Numbered from the stretch's first letter, positions 8,134 through 16,244 are shown. The stretch is DNA of 16,584 bases from CAZAMT01 sp964486145 (GCA_964486145.1 CAZAMT010000058.1:1-16584), one strand, 5' to 3'. Translations and numbers: made by a program. The notes: generated by a model not told the origin, from the letters alone.

Positions 8134-9810
8134 ATGGACAAAAAACTTAACAAATACAGTGGTAAGATTACCCAGGATGAAAGTCTTCCTGCAGCACAGG
8201 CAATGCTCTATGGTATTGGAATGAAAGAAAACGATTTAAAGAAAGCCCAGGTAGGTATTGTAAGCACCGGCTTTCAGGGAAATCCATGCAACATGCATCT
8301 AAATGGTCTTGCGGAAGAAGTCAAAAAAGGCATCGATGAAATTGATGGGCTCTACGGACTTATTTTTCACACCATTGGCGTAAGTGATGGCATCTCGAAT
8401 GGTACCGAAGGAATGAAATATTCGTTACCTTCCCGTGAAATTATTGCGGATTCCATTGAAACCGTTGTAAATGCTCAGTTTTATGATGCTGTTGTTCCCA
8501 TTGTTGGGTGTGATAAGAACATGCCGGGTGCAATGATTGCGCTTGGCAGGCTCAATCGGCCATCCATACTCGTTTATGGTGGAACCATTAAAAAAGGGCG
8601 TTGGAAAGACAAAGAACTTGATATTGTATCAGCGTTTGAAGCATACGGCGCAAAAATGCGGGGCACGATAAGCGAAGAAGATTATAAAGGAATTATCAAA
8701 AACAGTATTCCGGGACCGGGTGCATGTGGAGGTATGTACACCGCGAATACGATGGCATCGGCCATCGAATGTCTGGGTATGAGCCTCCCTTATTCTTCAT
8801 CCAATCCAGCCGCAAGTAAGCAAAAAGGTTTGGAATGCATACAAATCGGTAATGCAATTAAAAACCTTCTGGAAAAAGATATAAAACCAAAAGATATCAT
8901 GAACAAAAAGGCCTTTGAGAATGCCATAACCCTTATCATGACGCTCGGAGGATCAACGAATGCTGTATTACACCTGATTGCCATGGCAAAATCTGTGAAT
9001 ATCAACTTATCCATTAATGATTTCCAGGAAATAAGCAATAAAACACCATATATTGCCGATTTAAAACCCAGTGGTAAATACCTCATGGAGGATCTTCACA
9101 ATGCCGGAGGAATACCCGCTGTAATGAAATTATTGCTGAAGGAAGGCTTTCTGAATGGTAACAATTTAACGGTAACCGGGAAAACACTTGGTGAAAACCT
9201 GGAAGAAATAGCCGATTTGGAGAAGGGCCAAAAAATTATCCGACCATTCAGAGATCCCATGAAGAAACGCGGACACATTCAGATTTTGTTTGGTAACCTT
9301 GCCGAAGAAGGTGCTGTGGCAAAAATAACCGGAAAAGAGGGAGAAGCCTTTACAGGTCCTGCACGGGTGTTTGATGATGAATTCAAAGCCATTGAAGGCA
9401 TTCGCGGCACGGTTAAAAAAGGAGATGTTATTGTCATTCGATACTCCGGACCTAAAGGAGCGCCCGGAATGCCTGAAATGCTCAAACCTACCAGTGCGGT
9501 AATGGGTTCAGGTCTGGGAAAAGATGTTGCTCTGATAACCGATGGACGTTTTTCAGGAGGATCCCATGGATTTGTAGTGGGTCACATAACTCCCGAGGCA
9601 ATGGAAGGTGGAACAATCGGTCTTCTCCAGGATGGAGATATGATAACCATTGATGCCGTAAATAACCGAATTGATGTGGATCTTAGCAACGAGGAAATCG
9701 AAAAGCGAAGAAAAAATTGGAATAAACCTTCATATAAAGCTCAAACCGGGATGTTAAAGAAATACATTGCTACGGTTTCATCTGCATCTGAGGGCTGCAC
9801 AACGGTTTAA
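8134..9810 (+). CDS. ilvD: Dihydroxy-acid dehydratase
   Basis: IlvD dehydrates 2,3-dihydroxy-isovalerate and 2,3-dihydroxy-3-methylvalerate to the 2-keto acids that precede valine, leucine and isoleucine. The length of 558 aa is typical. Three cysteines are placed as in the [2Fe-2S] class: C52 (NPCNMHLNGLA), C126 (VGCDKNMPG) and C198 (GPGACGGMYTANTM). Other signatures are IGVSDGISNGTEGMKYSLPS, SLPYSSSNPA, GSTNAVLHL and DGRFSGGSHGFVVGHITPEA, so the active site looks intact. The start is ATG 8134, without a recognisable Shine-Dalgarno. It stands alone: no ilvB, ilvN, ilvC or leu gene is in the window, and the next gene is convergent. I found no clear promoter or attenuator in the 98 nt between the infB terminator and the start. 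No terminator hairpin is visible after the stop. Confidence 0.97.
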   Translation: MDKKLNKYSGKITQDESLPAAQAMLYGIGMKENDLKKAQVGIVSTGFQGNPCNMHLNGLAEEVKKGIDEIDGLYGLIFHTIGVSDGISNGTEGMKYSLPSREIIADSIETVVNAQFYDAVVPIVGCDKNMPGAMIALGRLNRPSILVYGGTIKKGRWKDKELDIVSAFEAYGAKMRGTISEEDYKGIIKNSIPGPGACGGMYTANTMASAIECLGMSLPYSSSNPAASKQKGLECIQIGNAIKNLLEKDIKPKDIMNKKAFENAITLIMTLGGSTNAVLHLIAMAKSVNINLSINDFQEISNKTPYIADLKPSGKYLMEDLHNAGGIPAVMKLLLKEGFLNGNNLTVTGKTLGENLEEIADLEKGQKIIRPFRDPMKKRGHIQILFGNLAEEGAVAKITGKEGEAFTGPARVFDDEFKAIEGIRGTVKKGDVIVIRYSGPKGAPGMPEMLKPTSAVMGSGLGKDVALITDGRFSGGSHGFVVGHITPEAMEGGTIGLLQDGDMITIDAVNNRIDVDLSNEEIEKRRKNWNKPSYKAQTGMLKKYIATVSSASEGCTTV

Positions 9811-9849
9811 AATGTCAGTGGCAAATGAGCTGGTTGTAAAAACGGATGG

Positions 9850-10227
9850 CTATTTCTGATTATCATTCGCTGAAAAAAAATTTCTGATTAATACTTTTTG
9901 TAATTCCCGATGAAGAATAAGTTCTGAGATGATAACTGCTTCTGTATTTCTATTAATCGCGGAACGGGCCGTTTTCATACTGCCCTCGCTTAAGTCAACG
10001 CGATAGAGCAGAGACATGAGTTTTTCAGGATTTTTCCGCAATAAATTTTGAATGCAATCATTCACTTGATCAAATAGTTCATTGTAAGCAAGCTGAATGT
10101 TTTCCGGGAAACGGATATCAATACTAAAAGTGGCAAAATCTTTTATTACCTGGTTGGCTGTTTGTTTTATTACATTTAGATTTGATTTTGCCAGTTCAAT
10201 GTCGTTGATGCTCACAATATCACTCAT
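9850..10227 (-). CDS. Unrecognised 125-aa helical protein, coupled to DUF4837 gene
   Basis: I do not recognise this protein. From ATG 10227 (MSDIVSINDIELAKSN) it is 125 aa, soluble, with no signal peptide or membrane segment. It looks mostly helical: about 8-30, 42-62, 66-76 and 92-118, with a conserved-looking block LMSLLYRVDLSEGS (about 70-83) and SELILHRELQKVLIRN (about 100-115). The only Cys lies in VNDCIQNLL. Its ATG overlaps the end of the DUF4837 gene by 8 nt (ATGAGTGA), which implies translational coupling. The frame extends further upstream (to 10323), but that would overlap DUF4837 by over 100 nt and adds residues unlike the rest. An A8 run (plus strand) lies near the C-terminal codons. 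It is the last gene of its group and convergent with ilvD (39-nt gap). Composition and intact coupling support a real gene. Confidence 0.75.
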   Translation of the reverse strand: MSDIVSINDIELAKSNLNVIKQTANQVIKDFATFSIDIRFPENIQLAYNELFDQVNDCIQNLLRKNPEKLMSLLYRVDLSEGSMKTARSAINRNTEAVIISELILHRELQKVLIRNFFSANDNQK

Positions 10228-11236
10228 TGTTGTCAGTTCCTTTTTTTGTAATTGAAAAATTAAGCAGGATGGCTTCCAATTGTCGCAATAAATTTCGTTT
10301 ATCCTTGCGGGGTGCGTATACATAACCTTCCATTGTAATTACCCGGTTTCGGTTTTCATCGAGTGTTGTAATACTGACGAACGGGCCACCCATAAACGCG
10401 TTTTGCACTTTCCATAAGCCCCGCATAACCACAATGTATTTCTCATTCCGCAATGAAAACTCCTCGAAACTGACATGATAATCAAGCTCTGTGGTCATGT
10501 ATGAGCCTTCTACAGGGCCGGGAACATATTTTTGCAAAAACTGGTTGCGTTTATTGATTAAATAATTTCTTGTAAATGTTGCTGTATCGGTGTACGGATA
10601 ATGATAAATTAAAATTCCCTGGCTTATCTCAGGGGTTTCGTTGGATAACCATACAAAATTTGTTGTATCAACATCAAGTGTGAAATTATATGGTACAGGA
10701 ATAGCAATGTGATGATTTTCAATAACCTGTTGTCGAGCAGTAGGATTCAGATTCTTTTTAAAAGCCTGTAATATTCGTTTTCTTTCAGCATTTTCAAGCA
10801 AATTGTACAACATGTCGGATTTTTCATTCAGTTGCTTAACCATGCCTTCTTTTGTTGGAGAATTTAGCCGAATTACTGTTTGAGGTTTGGCCCAAACGTT
10901 ATTTTGAATCTTTATTTCTGGTGAAGGAATGGATGATTCAATATTTAACATGATGATATTTCGGTTTTGCCTGAAGATATTGTTAAAAGCATCCGGAGGA
11001 ATATGAATTAAATCAAATGATGGTTCTGGCTGGGGCAGGATGGAATATTCCCGCAAATATATGTCTTTTAAAGCCTCGCCAATGGCACCATCCCAGTTTG
11101 CTTTGCCCATAACAACTACTACTTCTCCCGCACTGCCTGAAACGTTTGGTAAGGATGGTTGCGTGGATGTATTACATGAACTTAAAAGTAAAATGCATGC
11201 TGCAATCAAGCTTGTATTTATTTTTATGCTAATCAT
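10220..11236 (-). CDS. DUF4837-type lipoprotein
   Basis: A 338-aa predicted lipoprotein of Bacteroidota whose function is unknown. From ATG 11236 it begins MISIKINTSLIAACILLLSSC, a lipoprotein signal peptide with lipobox LSSC and lipidated Cys21, so it should be exported and anchored in a membrane. The mature part starts with a Ser/Pro-rich linker, then GEVVVVMGKANWDGAIGEALK and a mixed alpha/beta body; FMGGPFVSITTLDENRNRVI lies near the end. The family assignment comes from recognising the overall pattern and is not certain. A longer frame to TTG 11290 would put 18 residues in front and spoil the signal peptide. Weak AAAGAG precedes the ATG. It lies 50 nt after the transglycosylase stop and overlaps the small protein gene by 8 nt. 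The neighbours point to an envelope role. Confidence 0.85.
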   Translation of the reverse strand: MISIKINTSLIAACILLLSSCNTSTQPSLPNVSGSAGEVVVVMGKANWDGAIGEALKDIYLREYSILPQPEPSFDLIHIPPDAFNNIFRQNRNIIMLNIESSIPSPEIKIQNNVWAKPQTVIRLNSPTKEGMVKQLNEKSDMLYNLLENAERKRILQAFKKNLNPTARQQVIENHHIAIPVPYNFTLDVDTTNFVWLSNETPEISQGILIYHYPYTDTATFTRNYLINKRNQFLQKYVPGPVEGSYMTTELDYHVSFEEFSLRNEKYIVVMRGLWKVQNAFMGGPFVSITTLDENRNRVITMEGYVYAPRKDKRNLLRQLEAILLNFSITKKGTDNNE

Positions 11237-11286
11237 AATGCTCTTTTTGTTGTGTTTATAAAATAAAAAAAATGTGATGATGTTGT

Positions 11287-12558
11287 TCAATGCATTTTAT
11301 CAATCCATATTTTCAACTTTTGTCCGGGATAAAGAAAATTAGATTCCAATTGATTCCATGTTTTTATATTTTCAATAGTGCAATTGTATTTCATAGCTAT
11401 AAGATGAAAAAATTCTCCTTTTTCCACAACATGGAAGATCATTTTTTTACCATCCGTTTGATCTCCTTTTAGTTTGATGGTATGGTAATTTTCCTTTTCA
11501 ACGGGATTGCCGTACATCCGATTTTCGGAAGCAATAAACGCAGGTATGAGCGCGATTGGCAGTATCAATTCCATCTCATGCCCGGCTTCAGGAATAATTC
11601 CTAATTTGTATTTTGGGTTTAACCATCGAAGTGAATCTACTGTAATATCAATGCATTGACAGACCTGCGCGAAACTGATTTCTTTATTTATGAATACTTT
11701 CTCTGTTTGTATTGCCTGAAATGGTGGCATTTTAGGATTAATTCCATGTTCCGTATAATTATTAAAAATATAGCTTGCAGCAATGAACGCGGGCAGGTAA
11801 TTTCGTGTTTGTTCTGCCATGAGCGGTGAGATTTCCCAGAAATTGGTTTTGCCACCCGACCGTTGAATGGCATTTCTGATTTCTCCTGGTCCACCGTTAT
11901 ACGCAGCAATGGCCAGTTGCCAATCATGAAATGTGTTGTAAAGATACTGAAAGTACCGGCATGCAGCTTCGGTAGATTTAATGGCATCGTGGCGTTCATC
12001 AATGTAGGAGTCAATTCGCAGATCAAACATTTTTCCACTGTTGTATTTAAACTGCCACAGACCTATGGCGCCTGATGAAGAAACAGCAAGAGGATCAAAT
12101 CCTGATTCCACAAAAGCAATGTATTTCAGTTCAAGCGGAAGGTTAAACCTGTTCAGTATCTCCTCAATAATTGGGAAGTAGTATGTAGAGAGACCAATGA
12201 TTTCCGGTAGTTCATTCCATCGCCTGGTTAAGTATAATTCAATGAAATGCTGCACCTGATCGTTGAATTCGAGGTGAACAGGGGTTTTGGCATTCAGTTC
12301 GGCAATTTTAAATTCGTAATGCAGGGATGGAAGTAAAATGGGTTTGCCAGCTTTATTATCTCCCGCAAAAATGTGCGTGCCCGTAACTTTTTCACGAGCC
12401 TGATCATGATGCAGTATAATAGATTGATTGATGGAAGTAATGGTGGAATCAGATCCTTTTTGGAAAGACTGTCCGCCCACGGGATAGGAGATAAACCATA
12501 TGAAAAGAATAACGATGTATCGCAATAGTTTTGGTTTAAAAAAATATACCTGTTCCAC
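11287..12558 (-). CDS. MltD-like membrane/periplasmic lytic transglycosylase with LysM
   Basis: A peptidoglycan lytic transglycosylase of the SLT (family 1, MltD-like) type that would cleave the MurNAc-GlcNAc bond in the periplasm. Counting from GTG 12558 (423 aa): signal peptide or anchor about 12-29 (LLRYIVILFIWFISYPV), SLT domain about 135-275 with the catalytic Glu151 in AFVESGFDP, then SSGAIGLWQF and IAAYNGGPG, and one LysM domain at the C-terminus (about 376-420, FHVVEKGEFFHLIAMKYN ... YPGQKLKIW). A middle region near 285-335 may hold a degenerate LysM. There is no ATG before residue 177. The frame opens at GTG 12558 inside the tatA terminator hairpin; TTG 12525 (412 aa) would leave a neat signal peptide MRYIVILF and may be the true start. 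No Shine-Dalgarno is seen at either. DUF4837 follows. Confidence 0.92.
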   Translation of the reverse strand: MEQVYFFKPKLLRYIVILFIWFISYPVGGQSFQKGSDSTITSINQSIILHHDQAREKVTGTHIFAGDNKAGKPILLPSLHYEFKIAELNAKTPVHLEFNDQVQHFIELYLTRRWNELPEIIGLSTYYFPIIEEILNRFNLPLELKYIAFVESGFDPLAVSSSGAIGLWQFKYNSGKMFDLRIDSYIDERHDAIKSTEAACRYFQYLYNTFHDWQLAIAAYNGGPGEIRNAIQRSGGKTNFWEISPLMAEQTRNYLPAFIAASYIFNNYTEHGINPKMPPFQAIQTEKVFINKEISFAQVCQCIDITVDSLRWLNPKYKLGIIPEAGHEMELILPIALIPAFIASENRMYGNPVEKENYHTIKLKGDQTDGKKMIFHVVEKGEFFHLIAMKYNCTIENIKTWNQLESNFLYPGQKLKIWIDKMH

Positions 12559-12573
12559 TACGGAACAGGTATA
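12538..12573 (-). terminator. Intrinsic terminator after tatA
   Basis: Read on the minus strand, TATACCTGTTCC (12573-12562), loop GTAGT, GGAACAGGTATA (12556-12545) is a perfect 12-bp stem followed directly by seven T (12544-12538). It lies 20 nt after the tatA stop and should end the M23-dxr-rseP-tatA transcript. The hairpin overlaps the first codons of the transglycosylase frame. Confidence 0.9.
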
Positions 12574-12585
12574 GAAGCTATTTTA

Positions 12586-12599
12586 GAATAACGTTATTC
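12586..12599. repeat. 14-bp perfect palindrome over the tatA stop codon
   Basis: GAATAACGTTATTC is its own reverse complement and contains the tatA stop codon (TAA, 12596-12594). It is AT-rich and has no room for a good loop, so it may be a chance match or a protein site rather than an RNA hairpin. Confidence 0.3.
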
Positions 12600-12812
12600 A
12601 GCTTTGGCTTTTTGTTGCTCTTTATCAATAGCCTTGTCCTCATCCGATGATTTCTCATCCTCGTTTGTGGCTTTTTTAAATTCCTTCATACCCTGGCCCA
12701 ATCCTTTCATAAGTTCCGGAATTTTCTTTCCGCCAAACAACAATAAAATAACAATAACAATTATAACGATTTGTCCGGGGCCTATAAATCCAAGCAAAAT
12801 TGAAAGATTCAT
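12594..12812 (-). CDS. tatA: TatA/E family twin-arginine translocase protein
   Basis: TatA oligomers form the translocating element of the twin-arginine pathway, which exports folded proteins across the inner membrane. The 72-aa product has the typical layout: short N-terminus, one membrane helix (about 12-26, QIVIIVIVILLLF), the FGG hinge at 26-28 (FGGKKIPEL), an amphipathic helix (about 30-47, MKGLGQGMKEFKKA) and an acidic/basic tail. Family membership is clear; TatA and TatE cannot be told apart here, and no tatC is in the window. The start is ATG 12812. It lies 61 nt after rseP; TAAATTTG on the minus strand (12843-12836) matches a -7 box with no -33 partner, so an own promoter is possible but weak. 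It is last before the terminator. Confidence 0.94.
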   Translation of the reverse strand: MNLSILLGFIGPGQIVIIVIVILLLFGGKKIPELMKGLGQGMKEFKKATNEDEKSSDEDKAIDKEQQKAKAE

Positions 12813-12873
12813 AATTCTTCTTTTTAGTTCATTTACAAATTTAAAAATAAAAATTTAGAAATGTGCGCCTGTG

Positions 12874-14199
12874 TCAGTTTTTAAAAAAATACTGTACAAT
12901 ATCATTTCCATTTGCGTAAACAAGTAAAGCAAGCAACAACACCATACCCACAATCTGGGCATATTCAAGGAACTTGTCACCGGGCTTACGTCCGGTAACC
13001 ATTTCGTATAAAAGAAACATTACGTGTCCTCCGTCAAGGGCTGGTATTGGTAAAATATTCATTACTGCCAGGATGATGGAAAGAAAGGCAGTCATGTTCC
13101 AGAATATTACCCAGTTCCATTCACCGGGGAAAAAACTGCCAATTTTCAGGAAACCTCCGACCGATTCGTAGGCTTTGGTTTCAGGCTTAAACAGTAACCT
13201 GAACTGTTTCAGATAACTACTGACTGTATTTATACCCTTTTTAATACCGGCGGGAAAGGATTCGAAGAAACTGTATTCAACGGTTTTTAACTCGAAAAAT
13301 TCAGATAAATCCACTACTGGACGTATACCCAGGATACCCGATTCAGGAACAGTTACAGGGATGGTTACTGTATTTCCATCGCGTTCAACCATCACATTAA
13401 CCTTCTCACCTTTGTAGTTTTGAAGCAGCCGTTTAAACTGATCAAAAAACAGCGTCGTTGAATCATTGATTCCAACAATATGATCTCCTTTTTGAAACCC
13501 GGCATCTTTGGCGACACCATCTTCTGAAAACTCATCAACATAAAAGGGGAACCGGGGTTCAACAAATGATGGTGATTTAATCAGCTTTGCAATGATATCA
13601 TCCCTGACCGGTATTTCTATCCGATTTCCATTTCTTTCAACTGTCAATGTTTGTACATCGTCCAGCAAAATTTTCGGTGCAATGGAACTGAAATTATCAA
13701 CCTGTCCACCACCTACGGAAACGATTTTATCGCCGTGTTGCAGCCCCATTTCAAGTGCAACGGAATCAGCATGAATGCCATATTTTGCATTTTCTGCGGG
13801 TAGATATTGTTCACCCCAGGCAAACAGCATCATGGAATAAATAAACATGGCCAGCAGAAAATTCACCAAAACACCACCGGTCATGATTAACAACCGTTGC
13901 CATGCAGGCTTCGACCGAAATTCAAATGGCTGAGGAGGTTGCTTCATTTGTTCCTTATCCATCGATTCATCAATCATTCCTGATATTTTCACGTAACCGC
14001 CCAGGGGCAACCAACCCATCCCGTATTCAGTTTCACCCTTTTTAAATTTAAATATGGAAAATCCGGGGTTAAAAAAAAGGTAAAATTTCTCTACGCGTGT
14101 ATTGAACAGTTTCGCAAAAACGAAATGTCCGAGTTCATGTAATATGATTAATATGGAGAGGCTTAAAAAAAATTGTGCCGCTTTTATCAATATTTCCAT
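12874..14199 (-). CDS. rseP: RseP family site-2 intramembrane metalloprotease
   Basis: An intramembrane zinc protease that cleaves membrane-embedded segments such as anti-sigma factors or remnant signal peptides. The 441-aa product has HELGH at 21-25 in the first membrane helix (zinc ligands H21 and H25, catalytic E22). The second motif, NILPIPALDGGH, lies near residue 380 with the ligand Asp at about 389. Two PDZ-like segments lie between (about 140-200 and 215-290; QHGDKIVSVGG and QKGDHIVGIND are their carboxylate-loop-like starts). A membrane segment at about 108-128 and a final one at about 417-431 complete the expected topology. The start is ATG 14199, 8 nt after the dxr stop, so the two are co-translated. 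The substrate in this organism cannot be told; no rseA-like gene is nearby. Confidence 0.95.
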   Translation of the reverse strand: MEILIKAAQFFLSLSILIILHELGHFVFAKLFNTRVEKFYLFFNPGFSIFKFKKGETEYGMGWLPLGGYVKISGMIDESMDKEQMKQPPQPFEFRSKPAWQRLLIMTGGVLVNFLLAMFIYSMMLFAWGEQYLPAENAKYGIHADSVALEMGLQHGDKIVSVGGGQVDNFSSIAPKILLDDVQTLTVERNGNRIEIPVRDDIIAKLIKSPSFVEPRFPFYVDEFSEDGVAKDAGFQKGDHIVGINDSTTLFFDQFKRLLQNYKGEKVNVMVERDGNTVTIPVTVPESGILGIRPVVDLSEFFELKTVEYSFFESFPAGIKKGINTVSSYLKQFRLLFKPETKAYESVGGFLKIGSFFPGEWNWVIFWNMTAFLSIILAVMNILPIPALDGGHVMFLLYEMVTGRKPGDKFLEYAQIVGMVLLLALLVYANGNDIVQYFFKN

Positions 14200-14207
14200 T
14201 TCAACTT

Positions 14208-15356
14208 TTAAATTAATGTATTTGTAAATGCTCTCACTTCCACATCGGTTTCCCGGTAATCATCAAGTCCCGGAGAAGCAACGAAAACTGCTTTATCCAT
14301 GGCTTTTTCAATAACATCTGACATATCCAGGAAGCCGATTTTTTTCTCCAAAAACGCCTGCACTACCACCTCATTTGCGGCATTCATCGCACACGGCATA
14401 TTTCCTCCTTTTCGCATTGCGACAAAAGAGAGTGCAAGGTTACGAAATTTTTTTGTATTGGCCTTCTCAAAAGTTAAACTTGGATAATCAGCAAAGTTAA
14501 ATCTTTGAAAATCAGATTTTAATCTTTTTGGATATCCGAGGGCATATTGAATTGGCAACCGCATGTCAGGAAGTCCCATTTGGGCCTTCATGGAGCCGTC
14601 TTCAAATTGCACTATAGAATGGATGATGCTTTGTGGATGAACTATCACATCCACCTGATCCGGATTAAGCCCGAACAACCATTTCGCTTCAATTGATTCC
14701 AGCCCTTTGTTCATTAAGGTAGCTGAATCGATGGTAATTTTTGCTCCCATGCACCAGTTGGGATGATTAAGTGCCTGTTCAATTGTAATCTTCTTCATTT
14801 TTTCAAACTCCATATCCTTGAAGGGGCCACCCGAAGCCGTTAAATATATTTTTTCAATCGGGTTATTTTCTTCCCCGGTAAGACATTGAAATATGGCTGA
14901 ATGTTCAGAATCAACGGGATAAATGTGAACTTTATTTTTTTTGGCCATTTCCATTATCAGATCACCTGCTACAACTAGCGTTTCTTTGTTTGCAAGTGCA
15001 ATGTCTTTTCCGGTTTGAATGGCATTGATGGTTGGCTCCAGACCGGAAAAACCAACCATTGCCGTAAGCACCATGTCAATCTGATCATCTTTAACAATAT
15101 CAGCAATCGCCTCACATCCCGAATGAACCTGTATATCGTAATTGGAAAGCATGGTTGAAACATCGTGGTATTTACTTTGGTTGGCAATAACCACATGGTT
15201 AGGAACGTATTTAATGGCTTGCTCAACCAATAAATCTACATTATTGTTTCCGGTAAGTACGGTTACTTTAAATAAATCGGGATTTTTTTCAATTACCTCA
15301 AGTGTTTGTGTACCAATGGAACCCGTAGAACCAAGAATAGCAATTTTTTTTTTCAT
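14208..15356 (-). CDS. dxr: 1-deoxy-D-xylulose 5-phosphate reductoisomerase
   Basis: Dxr converts DXP to 2-C-methyl-D-erythritol 4-phosphate with NADPH, the second step of the MEP pathway for isoprenoid precursors (needed for undecaprenyl phosphate and quinones). The 382-aa product is of normal length. Seen: NADPH-binding GSTGSIG (9-15); ALANKETLV (120-128); metal ligands D149 and E151 in PVDSEHSAIFQ and E220 in MNKGLESIEA; TASGGPF (173-179); and the flexible-loop HPNWCMG (198-204). The active site looks complete. The start is ATG 15356, followed at once by ten A (three Lys codons and the start of Ile). It lies 24 nt after the M23 gene and 8 nt before rseP, within one operon. This dxr-rseP pairing is common in bacteria. 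Confidence 0.97.
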   Translation of the reverse strand: MKKKIAILGSTGSIGTQTLEVIEKNPDLFKVTVLTGNNNVDLLVEQAIKYVPNHVVIANQSKYHDVSTMLSNYDIQVHSGCEAIADIVKDDQIDMVLTAMVGFSGLEPTINAIQTGKDIALANKETLVVAGDLIMEMAKKNKVHIYPVDSEHSAIFQCLTGEENNPIEKIYLTASGGPFKDMEFEKMKKITIEQALNHPNWCMGAKITIDSATLMNKGLESIEAKWLFGLNPDQVDVIVHPQSIIHSIVQFEDGSMKAQMGLPDMRLPIQYALGYPKRLKSDFQRFNFADYPSLTFEKANTKKFRNLALSFVAMRKGGNMPCAMNAANEVVVQAFLEKKIGFLDMSDVIEKAMDKAVFVASPGLDDYRETDVEVRAFTNTLI

Positions 15357-15380
15357 TGTGGGTGAGACAGTTTTCTTTCT

Positions 15381-16244
15381 TTAAAACGTTATATATTCTT
15401 CGGGGTTCACTGGTTTGCCTTTATGCCAGAGTTCGAAATGCAAGTGAGGACCGGTAGTAAGTTCACCGCTGTTGCCAATAATAGCAATTGGTTCGCCTGC
15501 CTGAACTCTGTTGCCCATGTGTTTTAAAATTTCGGCATTGTGTTTATATACGGATATTAGGTTATTGTCATGCTGTATCTGAACGATGTTTCCGGTTTCA
15601 ATGGTCCATGATGTTAGTATGATGGTTCCGTCAAGCGTTGCTTTAACTACCTCGTTTGGACCGGCAACAATGTCAGTTCCGAAGTGGTTTTCAGTGTCTT
15701 TGAATGAATTTGTTACGATCCCGTTTACCGGAGTGAAAAAATGCACGTTCGCAATTGAATTTCTTGGAAAATTAGATTTATCAGCCACATTGAATTTCTC
15801 TTCCTGCTCAAATTGTGCACGGAAAAGGGAATCGTACCGGGATTTCTTAAAAGAGATATTTTCATATCGTACTGAGGTATCAATTTCATTTTCGAAACTC
15901 TCAGGCTCTTTACCGGCAATGATGGCATTAAGGTTAAACAGGTACTGGTCGCGCAACTGGATTTCTCTCTCAAGGGAATCCACTTTTAATGAATTAAGAA
16001 TGATATTTCTACGCATGCTGCCATCGGGGTATCCCGGTATAAATTCACGAACAGGAGTATAAGCGATAAAAATAAATAACAAAACAATAAAGAAAATAAG
16101 TGAGGATCCGCCCCATGCCAGGATGTTGAGCCTGGAGAGCTTCATGAACCACACCTCCTCGAATGTATTATCATTATAAATGATGAGGCGGTATTTATTT
16201 CTTAATTTGTTTTTCAGCCGTGTATCTTTTTTTTTGTTGTCCAT
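15381..16244 (-). CDS. Membrane-anchored M23 (LytM) metallopeptidase
   Basis: A predicted peptidoglycan endopeptidase of the M23/LytM family, 287 aa. A basic cytoplasmic N-terminus (1-41) is followed by one membrane helix (about 42-61, ILAWGGSSLIFFIVLLFIFI). Next comes a periplasmic helical, possibly coiled-coil region (about 77-150), then the M23 domain (about 165-287). The zinc and catalytic residues are present: H187 and D191 in HFGTDI, H235 in SVYKHNAEIL, and H267/H269 in GPHLHFELW. It therefore looks enzymatically active, unlike degenerate LytM regulators. The specific substrate bond is unknown. The start is ATG 16244, with no clear Shine-Dalgarno. It is the first gene of the M23-dxr-rseP-tatA transcript; a -7-like box lies about 95 nt upstream. 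Confidence 0.92.
   Translation of the reverse strand: MDNKKKDTRLKNKLRNKYRLIIYNDNTFEEVWFMKLSRLNILAWGGSSLIFFIVLLFIFIAYTPVREFIPGYPDGSMRRNIILNSLKVDSLEREIQLRDQYLFNLNAIIAGKEPESFENEIDTSVRYENISFKKSRYDSLFRAQFEQEEKFNVADKSNFPRNSIANVHFFTPVNGIVTNSFKDTENHFGTDIVAGPNEVVKATLDGTIILTSWTIETGNIVQIQHDNNLISVYKHNAEILKHMGNRVQAGEPIAIIGNSGELTTGPHLHFELWHKGKPVNPEEYITF

Noticed and set aside
9853..9890. Ten-base direct repeat TTTCTGATTA (9853-9862 and 9881-9890)
   Set aside because: Two short copies inside the 3' end of the small gene, explained by similar codons; no sign of an attachment site or mobile element.
10228..10323. Upstream extension of the 125-aa protein gene by 32 codons
   Set aside because: It would overlap the DUF4837 coding region by about 100 nt and its residues look like an out-of-frame read of that gene; ATG 10227 gives a normal short overlap.
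15586..16062. 158-codon plus-strand frame inside the M23 gene
   Set aside because: It lies wholly within a well-supported gene on the other strand and has no family signature.
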